NCBI GenBank assembly: GCA_963971575.1
Contig: OZ020624.1
Coordinates: forward strand, 29,400,356-29,464,355
DNA length: 64,000 bases
DNA from: Liopterus haemorrhoidalis
Lineage: Eukaryota; Arthropoda; Insecta; Coleoptera; Dytiscidae
Direction: 5' to 3'
Positions 1 to 11,031 of this stretch are shown here, in pieces. The notes beneath the pieces are model-generated. The model was not told the DNA's origin. It did not search any database and was given only the letters and a program-made list of their open reading frames with translations. Position 1 is the stretch's first letter, and each line of letters opens with the position of its first letter. Made by a program: the position numbers and the translations under genes.

Positions 1-980
1 GAAAAATCCATTGATTCGGACTGATTTCCAATATTCTTTTATATATTTTTCTTAATTAATTTTTATAATATAAATAATAAATTTTAACTACATTTTCAAT
101 TGTTATAATATTTTTTACATGTGACAGGTTTGTATAAATAATATATTTTAATTAATTTTTTAATTAATTTGTAATGATTTTGTAACATTGCAAACTTGTC
201 TACAAGCAACCATGATAGCAAAAGGAGGTAATTCCTTTAAGATTCCGCACATTAAAATATATATTTTTAATTATTATTATTGTTTTTTTTTTTATAATAA
301 TGGCAACGAAAATAGGGGAAGAGCAATGTCACTTGTGTCACTGACTAATTAAAGAAGAGAAACATTTTGGAATCTGTTTTATTCTGAAACATTTTTACCA
401 CCCACCTCATACGTTTTTAAAAACATGTATTTAAAAGCAACAAGCCATCATTCCTTTGTCCTTAAATTGAGTTACATAACACATACATAAATGCGAAATT
501 TTTCCTCTTTTTTTTTTGAACAAAAACTGTAAAATTCGTTTAGGTTTTGAAAACGGGTAACAGTACTTTAAATGCAACGCGTACGTTCATTGATCGGCTC
601 TACCATTTAAATGCAATTTACATAAATTAAAAATTTACTTTGACTTTTCAGAGCAAACAATTTTTTTCTAAAAAAAAGCTTTTTTACTAATTTTATTAGA
701 ACTAGGATGTAGAGTAAATTATTTAAAAAAAGGTGGCAGAATTTATATTCAGGATTGTTGCTGAATAATTTTAAAAGATCCTAAAACAAAGACCTTAACG
801 AACCGAAATCAACATATTAATCTGAAAAGTACTACGCAAAATCTTTGATCATTTATACAAAATTCAGTACTTCGGATCTGTATCAGTTTACAAAATATCG
901 ATAGAAGACATCGATGGTAAAATTTTACGAGAATCATGATTGACTAATTGAGAATAAGATAAGTCACTGGCCAGTCTTCT
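1..980. other. AT-rich stretch, no gene seen
   Basis: No reading frame longer than about 60 codons and no recognisable protein motif was found. The stretch is strongly A/T-rich with homopolymer runs. It runs directly into the mariner remnant that follows. Confidence 0.5.
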
Positions 981-1253
981 TCAATCATTTCGCAGCATCG
1001 ATGTTTTTTTGAAATACAACTGATTTTGGGCGACCTTCGCGAGATTTATCACTGACGCACGTCCACGACGAAATTTTGCAAACCAATTATAAACAGTCTT
1101 TTCTGATGGTGCTTCATTACCAAAAGTTGAACGAAGCGAATCTATGCATTGTTGTTGAGTTAAGCTTTTACTAAAATCGTAAAAAACGAAAACCTTCACG
1201 AGTAATATCCATTTTTTCAAAAACTTGTTTTTTTTAACGCTGACTGTCAACAA
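981..1253 (-). pseudogene. mariner transposase, N-terminal fragment
   Basis: This 90-codon frame carries the N-terminal DNA-binding part of a mariner (IS630/Tc1/mariner) transposase. Residues about 33-70 read like the first helix-turn-helix: QQQCIDSLRSTFGNEAPS followed by KTVYNWFAKFRRGRAS. The family uses this domain to bind the element's inverted repeats. The second helix-turn-helix and the whole DDD catalytic domain are absent, and the C-terminal end of the frame is unrelated sequence. I therefore call it a truncated, inactive remnant. Terminal repeats could not be located. Confidence 0.75.
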
Positions 1254-1259
1254 ACTACT

Positions 1260-2113
1260 CGGTCAATTTATAAGCTGCCACAGATTTCAAAATAACAAAT
1301 GTCAAGTTTTACGTATATACTAATGACACATTTCAATATTGCCATCTAGTGGTCGTTTGTAAAAACATAAAAGGTAACTCTCGTACACTCGGTCATTACC
1401 ATGTTTCCTTCCATTTCGTAAAGAAATTTAATCTCATAAAATGATGGTGCTACTTTGGTTTTTCTCGGCGTACTTGATTTTCTTTTCCTTAATAATTGTC
1501 GACCCTCGTATTTGTGGTATTTTAGTGTCAAGTCAAATTGTCCTTTTCCAAATTCGTGATAGTCACTAATGATCAAACAATAAATACAGTAGAATGTTTA
1601 TTCGGTTGCATATTAAACAAGGTATACATGTATGTGCAATACATATTTTGTATGTGACCAGAATCAACAATTCTGGAATCAATGGTAATTTCCTCTGTTT
1701 ACCATGTTCTATGTATGTACTACTAATAATCTACCAACGCTCTGCACGCACTGACAATGTACTCCCAGATAATGCCAACATAAGAAACAACACACACACT
1801 AGAGCACGCTGAGTTTTGTGGAAATTCATCAACAACATTAAATACAACTCTTTGTTACAAATTATACAAATTATTTTATGAGGTTATTATGCGGCATAAT
1901 TCTCAACAATAAAACATTTCATAGCTTCAGTTAAAGTGCTTAAAACTGGACGATAAACGGTTAGGAAGAAGAAATAAAATAACCTCTTCCTGGGTAAAGT
2001 CACCCAAACACAAATTCATTAATAATAACTTGTTCAAAATATCCAAATACAGTATACGCTGCTTAATGTGAAAATATCGGGACTCGGGGTTTTTAATAAT
2101 ACTAACCAAGCAC

Positions 2114-2117
<4 letters not shown>
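1260..2117. other. no gene recognised
   Basis: Frames of 60-76 codons lie here but none has a familiar motif or a plausible gene context. The first part may be the 5' flank of the mariner remnant at 981-1253. Nothing else could be supported. Confidence 0.4.

Positions 2118-2151
<34 letters not shown>
2118..2151. repeat. (TA)17 microsatellite, likely LINE tail
   Basis: An uninterrupted TA run sits directly after the 3' end of the minus-strand LINE at 2152-2808. Simple-repeat tails of this sort are common at the 3' ends of several non-LTR clades. I infer that it is the element's tail rather than an independent repeat. Confidence 0.7.
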
Positions 2152-2153
<2 letters not shown>

Positions 2154-2808
2154 CGTAAACCTTGTCTACCCGTAGGTGTAAGGTTGGTTTTGTTCTATCT
2201 ATTTAATTCGTTTACGATTTTTTTCCAATCTTTTCTGATTTTCGCCATAATCTTTGCTTCTGTCCAATTTATTTCTCTTTTCTTTAATATTTCTGCCACC
2301 ACGTCGTTCCAAGTTTTCTTCTGTCTTCCTCTCGTTCTTTTCTTCTGTACTCTAGTTTCCCAAATTTCTTTTACTGGCCTGTTGTCTGTCATTCTTACGA
2401 GATGCCCAAACCACTTTAAATGCTGTTGTTCGATTCTTTTGCTTAATGGTTCTATGTCCAATTCTTTCCTTATATTTTCATTTCTTATTCTATCTCTGCG
2501 TGTAATACCTTTCACTTTTCTTAGATACTTCATCTCCATGGCTTGTAATCTGCTTTTTTGTGCCTTTGAAAGGACCCAGCTTTCACTCCCATAAGTGAGG
2601 ATTGGCCTATATACTGTTTTATAAACAACCATCTTGGTTTTCCTTGATATTTCCTTCTTTCCTATAAAAGAGTTTGCAAGAGCGTGGTACATTCTTGAGC
2701 CATTTGTAATCCTTTCGTTTATTTTATTTTCCATGAGTCCTTCCTTCTGTATCGTTACTCCTAGGTATTTGTAACTTTCTACTTGATCTAGTTTTTCCCC
2801 GTATTTGT
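2152..2808 (-). mobile_element. Non-LTR retrotransposon, RT C-terminal remnant
   Basis: The frame at 2195-2808 is open and encodes the thumb and C-terminal part of a LINE reverse transcriptase. It starts within the conserved stretch VESYKYLGVTI, then reads YRPILTYGSESWVLSK, then EMKYLRKVKG and HLKWFGHLVRM. This order is typical of RTE/CR1-like insect LINEs. The fingers, palm (YADD) and endonuclease are missing, so the copy is 5'-truncated, as LINE copies usually are. The frame ends at a stop near 2195 and is followed by about 45 bp of 3' UTR and a (TA)n tail. The clade is not resolved. The uninterrupted frame suggests a fairly young insertion. Confidence 0.85.
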
Positions 2809-2883
2809 TATATTTATATAAATTTAAAAAAATAGAACATTCGTTCTATTCACCTTCAGATATAACTTTATTTTACTGGTCAT

Positions 2884-2984
2884 TAGAGCCTTGCGCGGAT
2901 ACGTTTTTCCTTATCCGCATCCGCACATCCAGGATCCGCATCCTTTCTGATAACTGCGGATTACCGCAGATTTGCAGGGCTCTA
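2884..2984. mobile_element. 101 bp hAT-type MITE with 8 bp TSD
   Basis: The element starts TAGAGCCTTGC and ends in the reverse complement of TAGAGCCCTGC. Its interior is a foldback of GGATCCGC/GCGGATA-like motifs. It is flanked by CTGGTCAT at 2876-2883 and CTGGTAAT at 2985-2992, an 8 bp duplication with one mismatch. An 8 bp TSD with TAGAG-type ends is characteristic of hAT superfamily non-autonomous elements. It has no coding capacity. Confidence 0.75.
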
Positions 2985-3390
2985 CTGGTAATATGAAAGG
3001 AGGCTTACGCTTATTTTTATATCGAGAGGAGGGTCTAGCTTTCAAAATGTTGCAAACATCTAAGTAAATATATTCTCATGAATTTAAATTTCTCTACCAT
3101 TAATACATTTGTGGATAAAATTAATGCCACAGTAAAGATCGCCGAAGGCGGACTTACTCCCTTTGTTAATAATATTATCAAAAAAAAAAACTTAAACACA
3201 AAATTTCATTGATTAGAAATATATGTAAAAGAAGAGTACATAAATTATGCAAAAAATTAAAAATCTAAAAATACACATAATATTCGTTTATTTAACTTTA
3301 AAAATATATATTTAATTATTCTGAAGTTTATTCCAAATGCTTATGTAAAACTAAATATAATTTTTATTTCCTTAAGTTGTCACGAGTTCA

Positions 3391-3450
3391 CTTTTTCACG
3401 ACTGAAGTTGTCTTTTGCTAAACAAAATTATCAAAACATTCATTCAATCG
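3391..3450. repeat. Dispersed repeat, copy 1 of 3
   Basis: The motif GAAGTTGTCTTTTGCTAAAC and the following 40 bp recur with changes at about 12108-12180 and 13781-13870. The family is unknown. Here it abuts the 3' end of the pogo remnant, so it could be that element's 3' region. Confidence 0.45.
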
Positions 3451-3615
3451 TTAAAAGTTTGCGTTGTCTTTTTTAAACATGCTTGTATGCTCGGGAAGTG
3501 CACAATAGTAAAGCCCAGTCTCGTCTGCATTAAAAACATCATTAGGAATAAATTCCAAAGCGATCTTGATCCATTTATTTTCAATCCAGTTTTCTGCAGC
3601 TTTAAAATCAGCATC
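3451..3615 (-). pseudogene. pogo/Tigger-like transposase, catalytic fragment
   Basis: Translating the minus strand in the frame that ends at the stop at 3451-3453 gives a 54-residue stretch. It includes DADFKAAENWIENKW, then EFIPNDVFNADETGLYY, then CALPEH. The segment FNADETGLYY is the first catalytic-aspartate block (NADETGL) of the CENP-B/jerky/Tigger (pogo) DDE domain. A longer frame at 3444-3686 is only its shadow. The HTH region and the rest of the DDE domain were not found, so this is a small dead fragment. Confidence 0.75.
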
Positions 3616-4580
3616 TTAATGCACGCCGTGGGTTCATTTGTATATGATGTTTGCTCTCTTTTATCAATAGTGAAACCATCCAGCAAAATATTCTTTTCCT
3701 ATTTCCTTCGTCAGTTCTTTCGATTTCTGACTCATCAACATCTATAGGTTCAGCATACGCTTCAAGATGCATGAGGAGGAGAGAACTGGCAACAAGTAGG
3801 TGGTTACCTAATGAGAAAGATGTGTGGTACCAAATGAACTTGAAAATCAGTTTTCACATAGTTTTTTCATACATAAAACTCAGCTAAGATGTGATGTACC
3901 AAGACTTGATACCTATGACTTTCGCTAGCCCACTCTCTTTTATTATAGTCGATTATCCAAAACTATATCTTGCTATTGATAAAAAATTCTTATGAGTTTG
4001 CACTTTTTGGACGTCATGAATGTGGATCATTTTCAAAATTGATACAACCACAATTAAAGCCCTTTTTTATTAATGAAAATGAAGGAGCAGAGTCCCCATA
4101 AACTTTAAGCAACGTAGCATGAATTCTCGTTAGCGATAAACCAACTTTTACGTAAACGTTATTTTTGTTTTCTATTAGAAAAAAAAACACAAATTTCGTC
4201 TACTTTTAAACAGTTATATGTAGCAAACTATTTGACAGAAGGACTTGTTATTTCCTATGTTTACTTATCATGTTCTCAAAAACAAGTTAATATTACCGTC
4301 AGTAATGCCATTTATTGGCGAGACCGAGAAATTATTGGATGGTCATCGTACGTATCGACATATGAGAGGGCAACTAACAACAGATCTAGCAAGCACAACA
4401 GCCCCCAATACCCACAAAATCTGTATCTTCGGTTTAACTTATCCGCGTTTAACCTCTCACAAAATTGCTTTTAAATCTAGCGGCCAACCATTTCAACAGA
4501 TTAAAACCAACATAGAGTTTCAACCAATCTACATGTACCTCAGGATATTTAAACCAATATTACAGCATCAAACTGGTTTT
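3616..4580. other. no gene recognised
   Basis: Frames up to 116 codons at 4232-4595 carry no recognisable domain and overlap each other. The pogo remnant may extend a little upstream of 3615, but frameshifts obscure it. No other signal could be supported. Confidence 0.4.
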
Positions 4581-4660
4581 ATTATTATTAATTAATTTAT
4601 TTTACATCGGCCTATTTCTGCAACGAGGCTAATTGCCGATGCCAGGGGGCGAGCTCTTAC
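4581..4660 (-). mobile_element. SINE 3' end, truncated copy
   Basis: Reading the minus strand, this is GAGCTCGCCCCCTGGCATCG followed by a block that includes TAGCCTCGTTGCAGAAATAG and an (AAT)n-like tail. The same block occurs at 13375-13520, 23518-23640, 23900-23949 and 50445-50530, which defines a SINE family. This copy is 5'-truncated and lies against the broken end of the mariner fragment at 4661-4980. Confidence 0.75.
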
Positions 4661-4980
4661 ACCATCTCTCGTAAGCGATTGGAAACAGCTTGTTGACTAA
4701 CGCCTAACTGCTCTGCTAGTTGTTTTTGTGATTGACTATCGTCTTCCTGTAGCAATGTTTCCAATTTTGTATCTTTTGGAGGTTTTTCATGTTCTTTGTC
4801 TGTAAGATCACACGTATCTTGCGATGGAGCATATTCACCATAAGCTTCTCGAAGCAGTCGGTATGATTCAGCAGCAGTTTTTTTCAAATGAAAACAAAAT
4901 AGTAGTACTGTCCGCGAATGCTCTTTATTTGGCACCAAATTTGACATTTTTAACACAGTAAAACAAAACTTTATGATCAC
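4661..4980 (-). pseudogene. mariner transposase, N-terminal fragment
   Basis: About 107 codons cover both helix-turn-helix motifs of a mariner-type transposase. The first reads KKTAAESYRLLREAYGEYAP; the second reads KQLAEQLGVSQQAVSNRLRE. Between them the expected linker is shortened (SQDTC then DLTDKE), which suggests a small deletion. The catalytic DDD domain is missing; a SINE fragment abuts the break. The start could be MSNLVPNKEH, about 11 codons into the frame, because the mariner homology begins there. Confidence 0.8.
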
Positions 4981-4999
4981 TTTTCAAATTATTACCTAT

Positions 5000-6420
5000 A
5001 CGCATTTGACACTTAATGATAACTTAACAAAATGCCATATGTGTTGAAACTTTGAACCATACACATTGTTTGCGCGGCAAGTTTGAAAAAAATCCGCATT
5101 TCATACTTGTAGACCTGGTAAAAGGAAGATGCCAGGATTTTTATGAGATGTAGATGTCATCAGTGAGGCCCGTCACTGCTTAGGGATTTTAGGGAGGCAA
5201 TGGGCTGGTTTCCAGTAGAGACGGGAGGTGTTCTATATGTTGATGATAATGATTTTAACTTAAATATATCAAACGTAGTTTAAATTTTTATTATAATTCC
5301 TGTTTAAGTACTGTGCAATTTTGTTTGATACCTTTTGGAGGTGTCAATGCCCCACTTCTGGCACCATATATAATATACTTAATTTTATCTAAATTTCCAT
5401 GTATTACATTGTGGTTTAACAGAGAGAGCAGATGATATAATAGTTAATAGGGAGTGGGATAGAAGATAAGCAGTGAATATCTCAATTCATCAATCACTAT
5501 ATCACAACATGGCGGTACCTATCTCACCAGAGCAACATTACTGGTGATTTATAAACATAACCTACGCATGATATGTTAAAATTAATTCAATTATGTAATA
5601 CAGATAACATTTTTATTAGCATTAAATTTACGTATTTAGAGATGAGAGATTATTTAAAAATTTACTCTTAGTATATAGTCAATGGCAAGTGACTGAACTG
5701 CAAAAGCAGAGAATTTATTTCTTTGTTCATTTAAAGTCACATGATTTATATGGAAATATTTCTTGAAGTGTGTAGAATGAAGTGAGAAAAATAAACGAAT
5801 ATATTAGGAAGAAAATGGGAAAATGTAGGGAAAATGACATATTCAAGTGTAGTGGAAAATAAAAAGAAAACATTTTTCAGTTCTACATAAATATGAGTAC
5901 AATGGTGGCAAAAAAACTGTACGAACCAAAAATTTTGAAACATATTTTGGAGAAATGTCTCAACACAAAACAAACAAAAATAAATTTCCAATTTATTTTT
6001 TAGCCTAGACACACAAATAATAATAGTTAGTATAGTATTGTATCAACAGCTTAAAACACTTTATTGTCTAATTTTGGAATACTGAATATGATTTTCAAAA
6101 CTATTTTTCCGATGTGTTAAGAAAATTCAGGATTTTCACTGGATAGTGAAATAGCATATTGCTCATCAACAACCCCGTCGACAGACATGTTAGTACGGGA
6201 GAGAGATTCAAAGTAAAACAATTTTTTTTTTATATAATTAAGATTATAATAGTACTATTCGCCCTTGACAGGATTTCTTATTTTCAATTACATCCTTCAT
6301 GTCAAAAACATTAGTGACCTCTGGTATAAAACAAGTATTCGACAACAAATAAATAGCCCAGAATGCATTAGGTCGTCAAGGATGAAATTTGTATAAAAAA
6401 AAGGTAAAGTTGGTTGATAA
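5000..6420. other. no gene recognised
   Basis: The longest frame (5746-6012, minus) is low-complexity and has no motif. No element ends or RNA genes were identified. Confidence 0.45.
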
Positions 6421-7016
6421 CTTACAAATATAAAGAATTATTTTATTCATCAAAGTATGCACCCATATTGTCTATACACTTTTGCCATTTAAGCGGCAGG
6501 TTGTTCAGGCCGGTGATATATAACCTTGGCGGACGAGAGTAAATTAATTCCTGGAAGGCCAGTTTTACAGCATTTTCGGAATTAAACGGTTTTCCTATTA
6601 AACATTTGTTCAAATTGCGGAAGAAGTGATAATCAGTGGGAGCTAGGTCTGATGAGTATGGAGGATGATGAAGAACTTCAAACTCTAATTCCTGTAGTTT
6701 TGCCATAGTCATTTGTGTAGTGTGTGGTCTAGCGTTATCACGCAATAAGATAGGAGTCGATCTGTTGACCAATATAGGCTGTTGCTCTTTAAGTTTTTGC
6801 ATCATTTCGTCCAGTTGGTTGCAGTATATTTCTGCTGTGATCGATGAGCCAGTTTTTTTTCAAGTTTTTAAGTTACCTGTACGAAATTTGGCGAACACTG
6901 CGTAGTAACACTGAAGCCAAATACAGTATTATGTTTCGCGCGGTCTGCGATGCCGTAGTTACACGTAAGAACTCATACTTCATAATAGTGCGAATTTCCG
7001 ACCGTTCCATTTTCAT
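6420..7016 (-). pseudogene. mariner element, internally deleted
   Basis: The minus strand carries both ends of a mariner transposase with the middle removed. The N-terminus is at about 6890-7016 and reads MERSEIRTIMKYEFLR, with a frameshift after TARNI. The C-terminal catalytic part is an open frame at 6443-6805: ILLRDNARPHTTQM contains the second catalytic Asp, and HHPPYSSDLAPTDYHFF contains the third, consistent with DD34D spacing. It ends in LPLKWQKCIDNMGAYFDE, a normal mariner C-terminus. The first catalytic Asp block is lost in the deletion, so the copy cannot make active transposase. Confidence 0.85.
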
Positions 7017-7017
7017 C

Positions 7018-7083
7018 AAAATTAATTTCTAAAAAATTGATGTGAAGTGTGAATTTTCACACATTTCTGGGTTTTGCAGGTAT
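7018..7083. repeat. Dispersed repeat end shared with 55340-55392
   Basis: The stretch around TGATGTGAAGTGTGAATTTT reappears in reverse orientation near 55340-55392, with matching flanks (AAAAAATTG on one side, a GGGTTT/CAGG block on the other). This is too long to be chance. The parent element is unknown. Confidence 0.6.
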
Positions 7084-7450
7084 TTAGTAACTGAACGATG
7101 ATTATTTGGGATGCCAAAACAAATTTTATGTCAAAATATTTTTTTATGAATTTTAATTCGAATGCCTAATACCATTATTTAAGTTTCTAAATATATGCAG
7201 TATTTTTTTTATATAGTAAAGTTCATTAAGATTTTGAAAATTGCACTTATGGTTTCCATTGGTTGCTTACATCATAAGTCCCGCCCTTTGATTTCGTCAA
7301 ACATAGAATTAAATTATAATTTCAACACTTTCCACTAGTTATTAAATTTACGCTTTTAAAAATTAAATGCAACATTTACCAAATATAACTAGAATTTTAA
7401 CAAAATAATTTAAACAAAATAAAAATGCAAAAAAAAAACAAAAAATAAAA

Positions 7451-7529
7451 TCAACAGGATTCGAACCCTAGTTTGCAAGTTTCTTATATTATTAAGCGTA
7501 CGACAAATCCAAACACGCCACGAGAGCTA
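7451..7529 (-). other. tRNA-like sequence, possible SINE head or tRNA pseudogene
   Basis: On the minus strand the motif GGTTCGAATCC is a perfect RNA polymerase III B-box. About 55 bases upstream, GTGGCGTGTTTGG resembles a degenerate A-box. The stretch starts AGCTCTCGTGG and is followed by T- and A-rich sequence. The anticodon stem does not pair cleanly, so a functional tRNA is unlikely. A tRNA-derived SINE head or tRNA pseudogene is the better reading. Confidence 0.45.
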
Positions 7530-7679
7530 CTGATGTGGTATGTTACACAACGTATTAAATAGTTAACATATTTTAGTTAGAAACACAAAAAATGCGTTAT
7601 TTTCCGAAAACATAATCTGATCAAAAATTCCTGTTGTACTATTCCGGTTCACACCAATGTACATTACCTAGAATTTTTT

Positions 7680-8095
7680 CAGATTTTTAGTTTAAACCAT
7701 CTGGGCTACAGGGTGTGGTACAAAAAATTTTTTGCACAATTTTGGCAAAAATCGCTTCAAAATAATCTATTTTGCAAAAATAAAAATTTGATCGTTAATC
7801 CACGTACCAAGGGCTTTCATTTGATAACCTACTCAGAATTATAAAAAAATATTTTTATTTTCGATGAGCACATATTTGTTTATATTTTTAGGGGGATATG
7901 TTTTTTAGATGTTTTAGTATTTTTCCTATGTGCGGGTCAAAGAGTTGTATAAGCATGTCAAATTTCAACTCTCTAGGTTTAGCCGTTTGGTTACAATTTT
8001 TACCGAACAGACAGACAGACAGACAGACAGACGACAAAATGACGGTATAAGGGTTATTTGGTCATACCTACAAAACCCTAAAAAGAAACACATCA
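7680..8095. repeat. Dispersed repeat with (ACAG)n array and conserved tail
   Basis: A (ACAG)n run at about 8009-8033 follows a stretch reading AAATTTCAACTCTCTAGGTT. It is followed by GGTCATACCTACAAAACCCT, which recurs at about 29580-29605. A similar arrangement with GACA/GACG repeats lies at 55838-55880. Such blocks are widespread in arthropod genomes as non-coding repeats, but I cannot name the element. Confidence 0.5.
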
Positions 8096-8590
8096 AACAC
8101 ATTTACTGATATAAGACGAAAGTTTTGAAATTGATAAATAATTCCTTCCTAGTTTTAGTTTTAATACCGTACAAAAGCAGTTATAACTGGTTCTAATGAG
8201 CGTCTTTTAGTGGAATTTCTGTCGATTTTCTAAAAACTACCTCGTTACAAATGTTCTTTTTACGTCTAAATCAAAAGTTTAAACTGTTCACGATGAAATT
8301 AATCATAAAGGATTATTGGATTTTTTTATATACTTCAAAGAAACTCCATTTTGGTTGAAGTACTAACGAGAAATGCTAGAATGGACCATTGATTGAATTA
8401 AATATTAATTGAATGAAGAATAGAGTTCGTAGTAAAAGGAAAATTAATAAAAGACACAGGTGATAAAGTGAGAGATAAAAGAAGAAAATTGATTTCGAAT
8501 CATAAGATTTAACACGATTATGTTTTGAAATAAAAATACATAAAAGTAATTTCCCGTACATTATAAAAACTCTATCGAAAATACGAGGGC
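8096..8590. other. no gene recognised
   Basis: A short frame at 8376-8561 is low-complexity. Nothing else is visible before the mariner terminal region. Confidence 0.4.
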
Positions 8591-9252
8591 ATATTGAAAA
8601 CTAATGCCTCTATGGCTATAACTTTATTAGTAATTGATATATGGTTTACATATAAATGTGAAATAATAGTATAAACTGTCCTCTACGCACTGATATATCC
8701 ACTTTTCTGCCAACGTGGTACGAGTTTTTCAAGTCCGTCTCGGAAAAAGTCTGAAGACTTCCCACGGCACCATTTCCGCACTTCCGCTATCACCTCTGCA
8801 TCCGAAGAGAAACGCTTGCCCTTAAGATGTTCCTTAAGCTTTGGAAAGAGGAAAAAGTCATAAGGGACAAGATCTGGGCTAGAAGGTGGATGAGGTAAAA
8901 CGTCATGAAACCCAAGCCTCTCCAGTGCTCCGCGCGTTCTCGGACTTGTGTGAGGCCGAGCGTGATGAACTGATAATGTGATATACTCTTTCTTGTAAAA
9001 TACCCACTCTGCTGGCTATGTCAGTTTGTTTACACCGTCGATTCTCATGAACCAGTTCATCCACAAGAGCCACCTGCCTTTCACCACATGCAGACACTGG
9101 TCGGCCACTGCGTGCTCGATCATGGACATCTGTTTCAGCAGGACTTGCGTCTTTCACAGTCCTTACCCAGCCCCTAACAGTACTCACATCAACACACGCC
9201 TCACGGTAGACGTCACTTAACCTTCGATGGATATTGCATGAACATTTGGCCA
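8591..9252 (-). pseudogene. mariner-like transposase, central deletion
   Basis: The N-terminal part, at about 8970-9252, reads HRRLSDVYREACVDVSTVRG, then RARSGRPVSA, then VDELVHENRRCKQTDIASRVG, i.e. the linker and second DNA-binding helices of a mariner transposase. The frame then shifts. The C-terminal catalytic part continues to about 8690: ARPHTSPRTRGALERLG, then HPPSSPDLVPYDFFLFPKL, then a C-terminus resembling LVPRWQKSGY. The block with the first catalytic Asp has been deleted. The outer end near 8594 (ACGAGGGCATATTGAAAAC) resembles a mariner terminal repeat; the partner repeat was not found. Confidence 0.8.
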
Positions 9253-9489
9253 TCAAAAAGATTTGTTGGATCCCACATAATTTGACTATCGCTGTGGAAA
9301 AAGCCTGAAGTGGAAAAAGTGCTTCGAAAATAGGTTCAAACGCATGCAAAAGTGTATTGATTTTCATGGAGAATATTTTGAAAAACAATAAAGCCAATTT
9401 TGTTGATAAATAATTGTTTTTGATCTCAAATCCCGAAATATTAAAATACGAAAACAGCGAGTTGTCATTAATCGAGCTGTCGTTGTTCA

Positions 9490-10120
9490 AATCCCTTATT
9501 TTTTTCTATTTGTACAACGGCAGTTTCATGTAAAAATGTTATAAAATATTAAAAATATTTTTTGATGAATGATTGAAAAACAAAAATTTTCAGTCCAATA
9601 ATTTAACACGTATTTAAAATTCCTATGAGAATTAGTAATCAGAAATGTGAATTTAACATAATTATAAATTTTGCGTGATTTTGAAACCATGGTTTACTAA
9701 ATTTCAGAATTTTTTTGTTGATTCTAATTTATTCAAAAGCAGTGATTGTATCTCTTATAAAATCCGAGGAATTAATTATTCAAAGTATTTCTGAAAATTT
9801 CTTTTTTGTTGTGATGCAGCTTTTACCACTAAAAAAAAAACTATCTCGCTTCATTTCACCAAAATTATACCGCTAGCTTTTTACTAATAATTTTTAAAAG
9901 CTTTTTTCTAAGTTGTAAAAAGTGTTTTATGTTTAACAATATTGAACGGGGTTTCGAAGTTTAAATTTGTATTCTTGTACAGATTTAAGGTTTTAGTAAG
10001 ACTTCTGTTAATCTCATAAAGAAGGATTCTTGCAAATCTTATTATAGAGCTGCCTCTTTAAAAAATGAATCGATACCAGAAAAGAAATATGGTAGAATCT
10101 GCACACGTCCAGGTATTACA
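9490..10120. other. no gene recognised
   Basis: AT-rich sequence with homopolymer runs. No frame with a motif and no terminal repeats were seen. Confidence 0.45.
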
Positions 10121-10124
10121 GTAG

Positions 10125-10960
10125 TACATCAGCTAACGTACAACACAGACAAATCTGTGTTACACTTCTCACATTTAGGAGACTCTTCACCTCGAAGGAG
10201 GTGTCCAGGGGACCATCAACAGTAGCCTATACGGAGGCGTGTGATGGCGGCTTCCTCCCTGTGGTTAATCCTGCAGGAAGAGCCACATGGTTTATTGTCT
10301 CCTTGAATTTGTGTAAACTTAACATCCTGTATGCTGTCACCTGGCTAAGACTAGATGTTTCAGATGACTCTGCGTCATCTGGTGATATGAAGCTCGCATC
10401 AATCATAGGTCTGTGGGAGGCGGTTTTTTCAACATCATCCGCTTCATTTTCTTTAATACCAACATGTCCCGGTATCCAAAATAGCTCTACCGTCACATTC
10501 TTAAACGTAGCAAACGAACCTTTAGCACAAAAGGATGCACTGGATTTTGGATACTGTTCAGAGCGCTCAGCAAGTCCGTTAAGATAACACTTGACCGAAT
10601 TTGCTCTGATGAAACAAAACATAGGGCCTTGAAATTAGCATAAAGCTCAGCAGTGTACTCGTTATGGAGTACAGACGGTACGGAAACTGTTGACGTGGAT
10701 TCAAGACAACGAACGCACACCTAACTCTTCATGGTTTTGATCCATCAAGTATCCTCGCCACAGTAACAGTATCCGAGAACCTACGGACCAGTGTTCTTTG
10801 CAACTCATGTTGGTATTTGATAGACAACGTAATATCTTTATCAAACTTAGTTAATGTGAGATTCATAAGCGTAGTGTCCATGGTGGAACACAAAACGTAA
10901 CTTGCCATTTCGGGAATATTAAAATCAATATCACTCAAAATGTCGAAGATCTTCAGACTA
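10125..10960 (-). mobile_element. I-group LINE, RNase H domain remnant
   Basis: Across three frames the minus strand encodes a near-complete RNase H domain of the type that follows RT in I-superfamily LINEs. In order these are DGSKP near 10735 (first catalytic Asp), EYTAELYANFKAL (catalytic Glu), VILTDLLSAL (catalytic Asp) and VELFWIPGHVGIKENEADD (last catalytic site). Downstream is HLLRGEESPKCEKCNTDLSV, the zinc-knuckle-like tail seen in these elements. At least two frameshifts separate the pieces (frames 10227-10622, 10493-10720 and 10729-10938). The RT itself is not present in recognisable form. Inactive. Confidence 0.8.
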
Positions 10961-11031
10961 AAAGGCCTATCGGCTCTTGGTTTTCGGAACTAAATCCATT
11001 TAATTTGCTTAAGTTGTCACTAGCTAACTTT

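Noticed and set aside
1594..1812. Small plus-strand frame of 72 codons.
   Set aside because: No motif, no nearby promoter or poly(A) context, and length within chance for this composition.
2184..2594. 136-codon plus-strand frame, hydrophobic.
   Set aside because: Antisense shadow of the LINE reverse transcriptase at 2195-2808; apparent hydrophobicity follows from A/T-rich complement.
4232..4595. Two overlapping plus-strand frames of 80 and 116 codons.
   Set aside because: Overlap in different frames, no motif, and composition typical of non-coding sequence.
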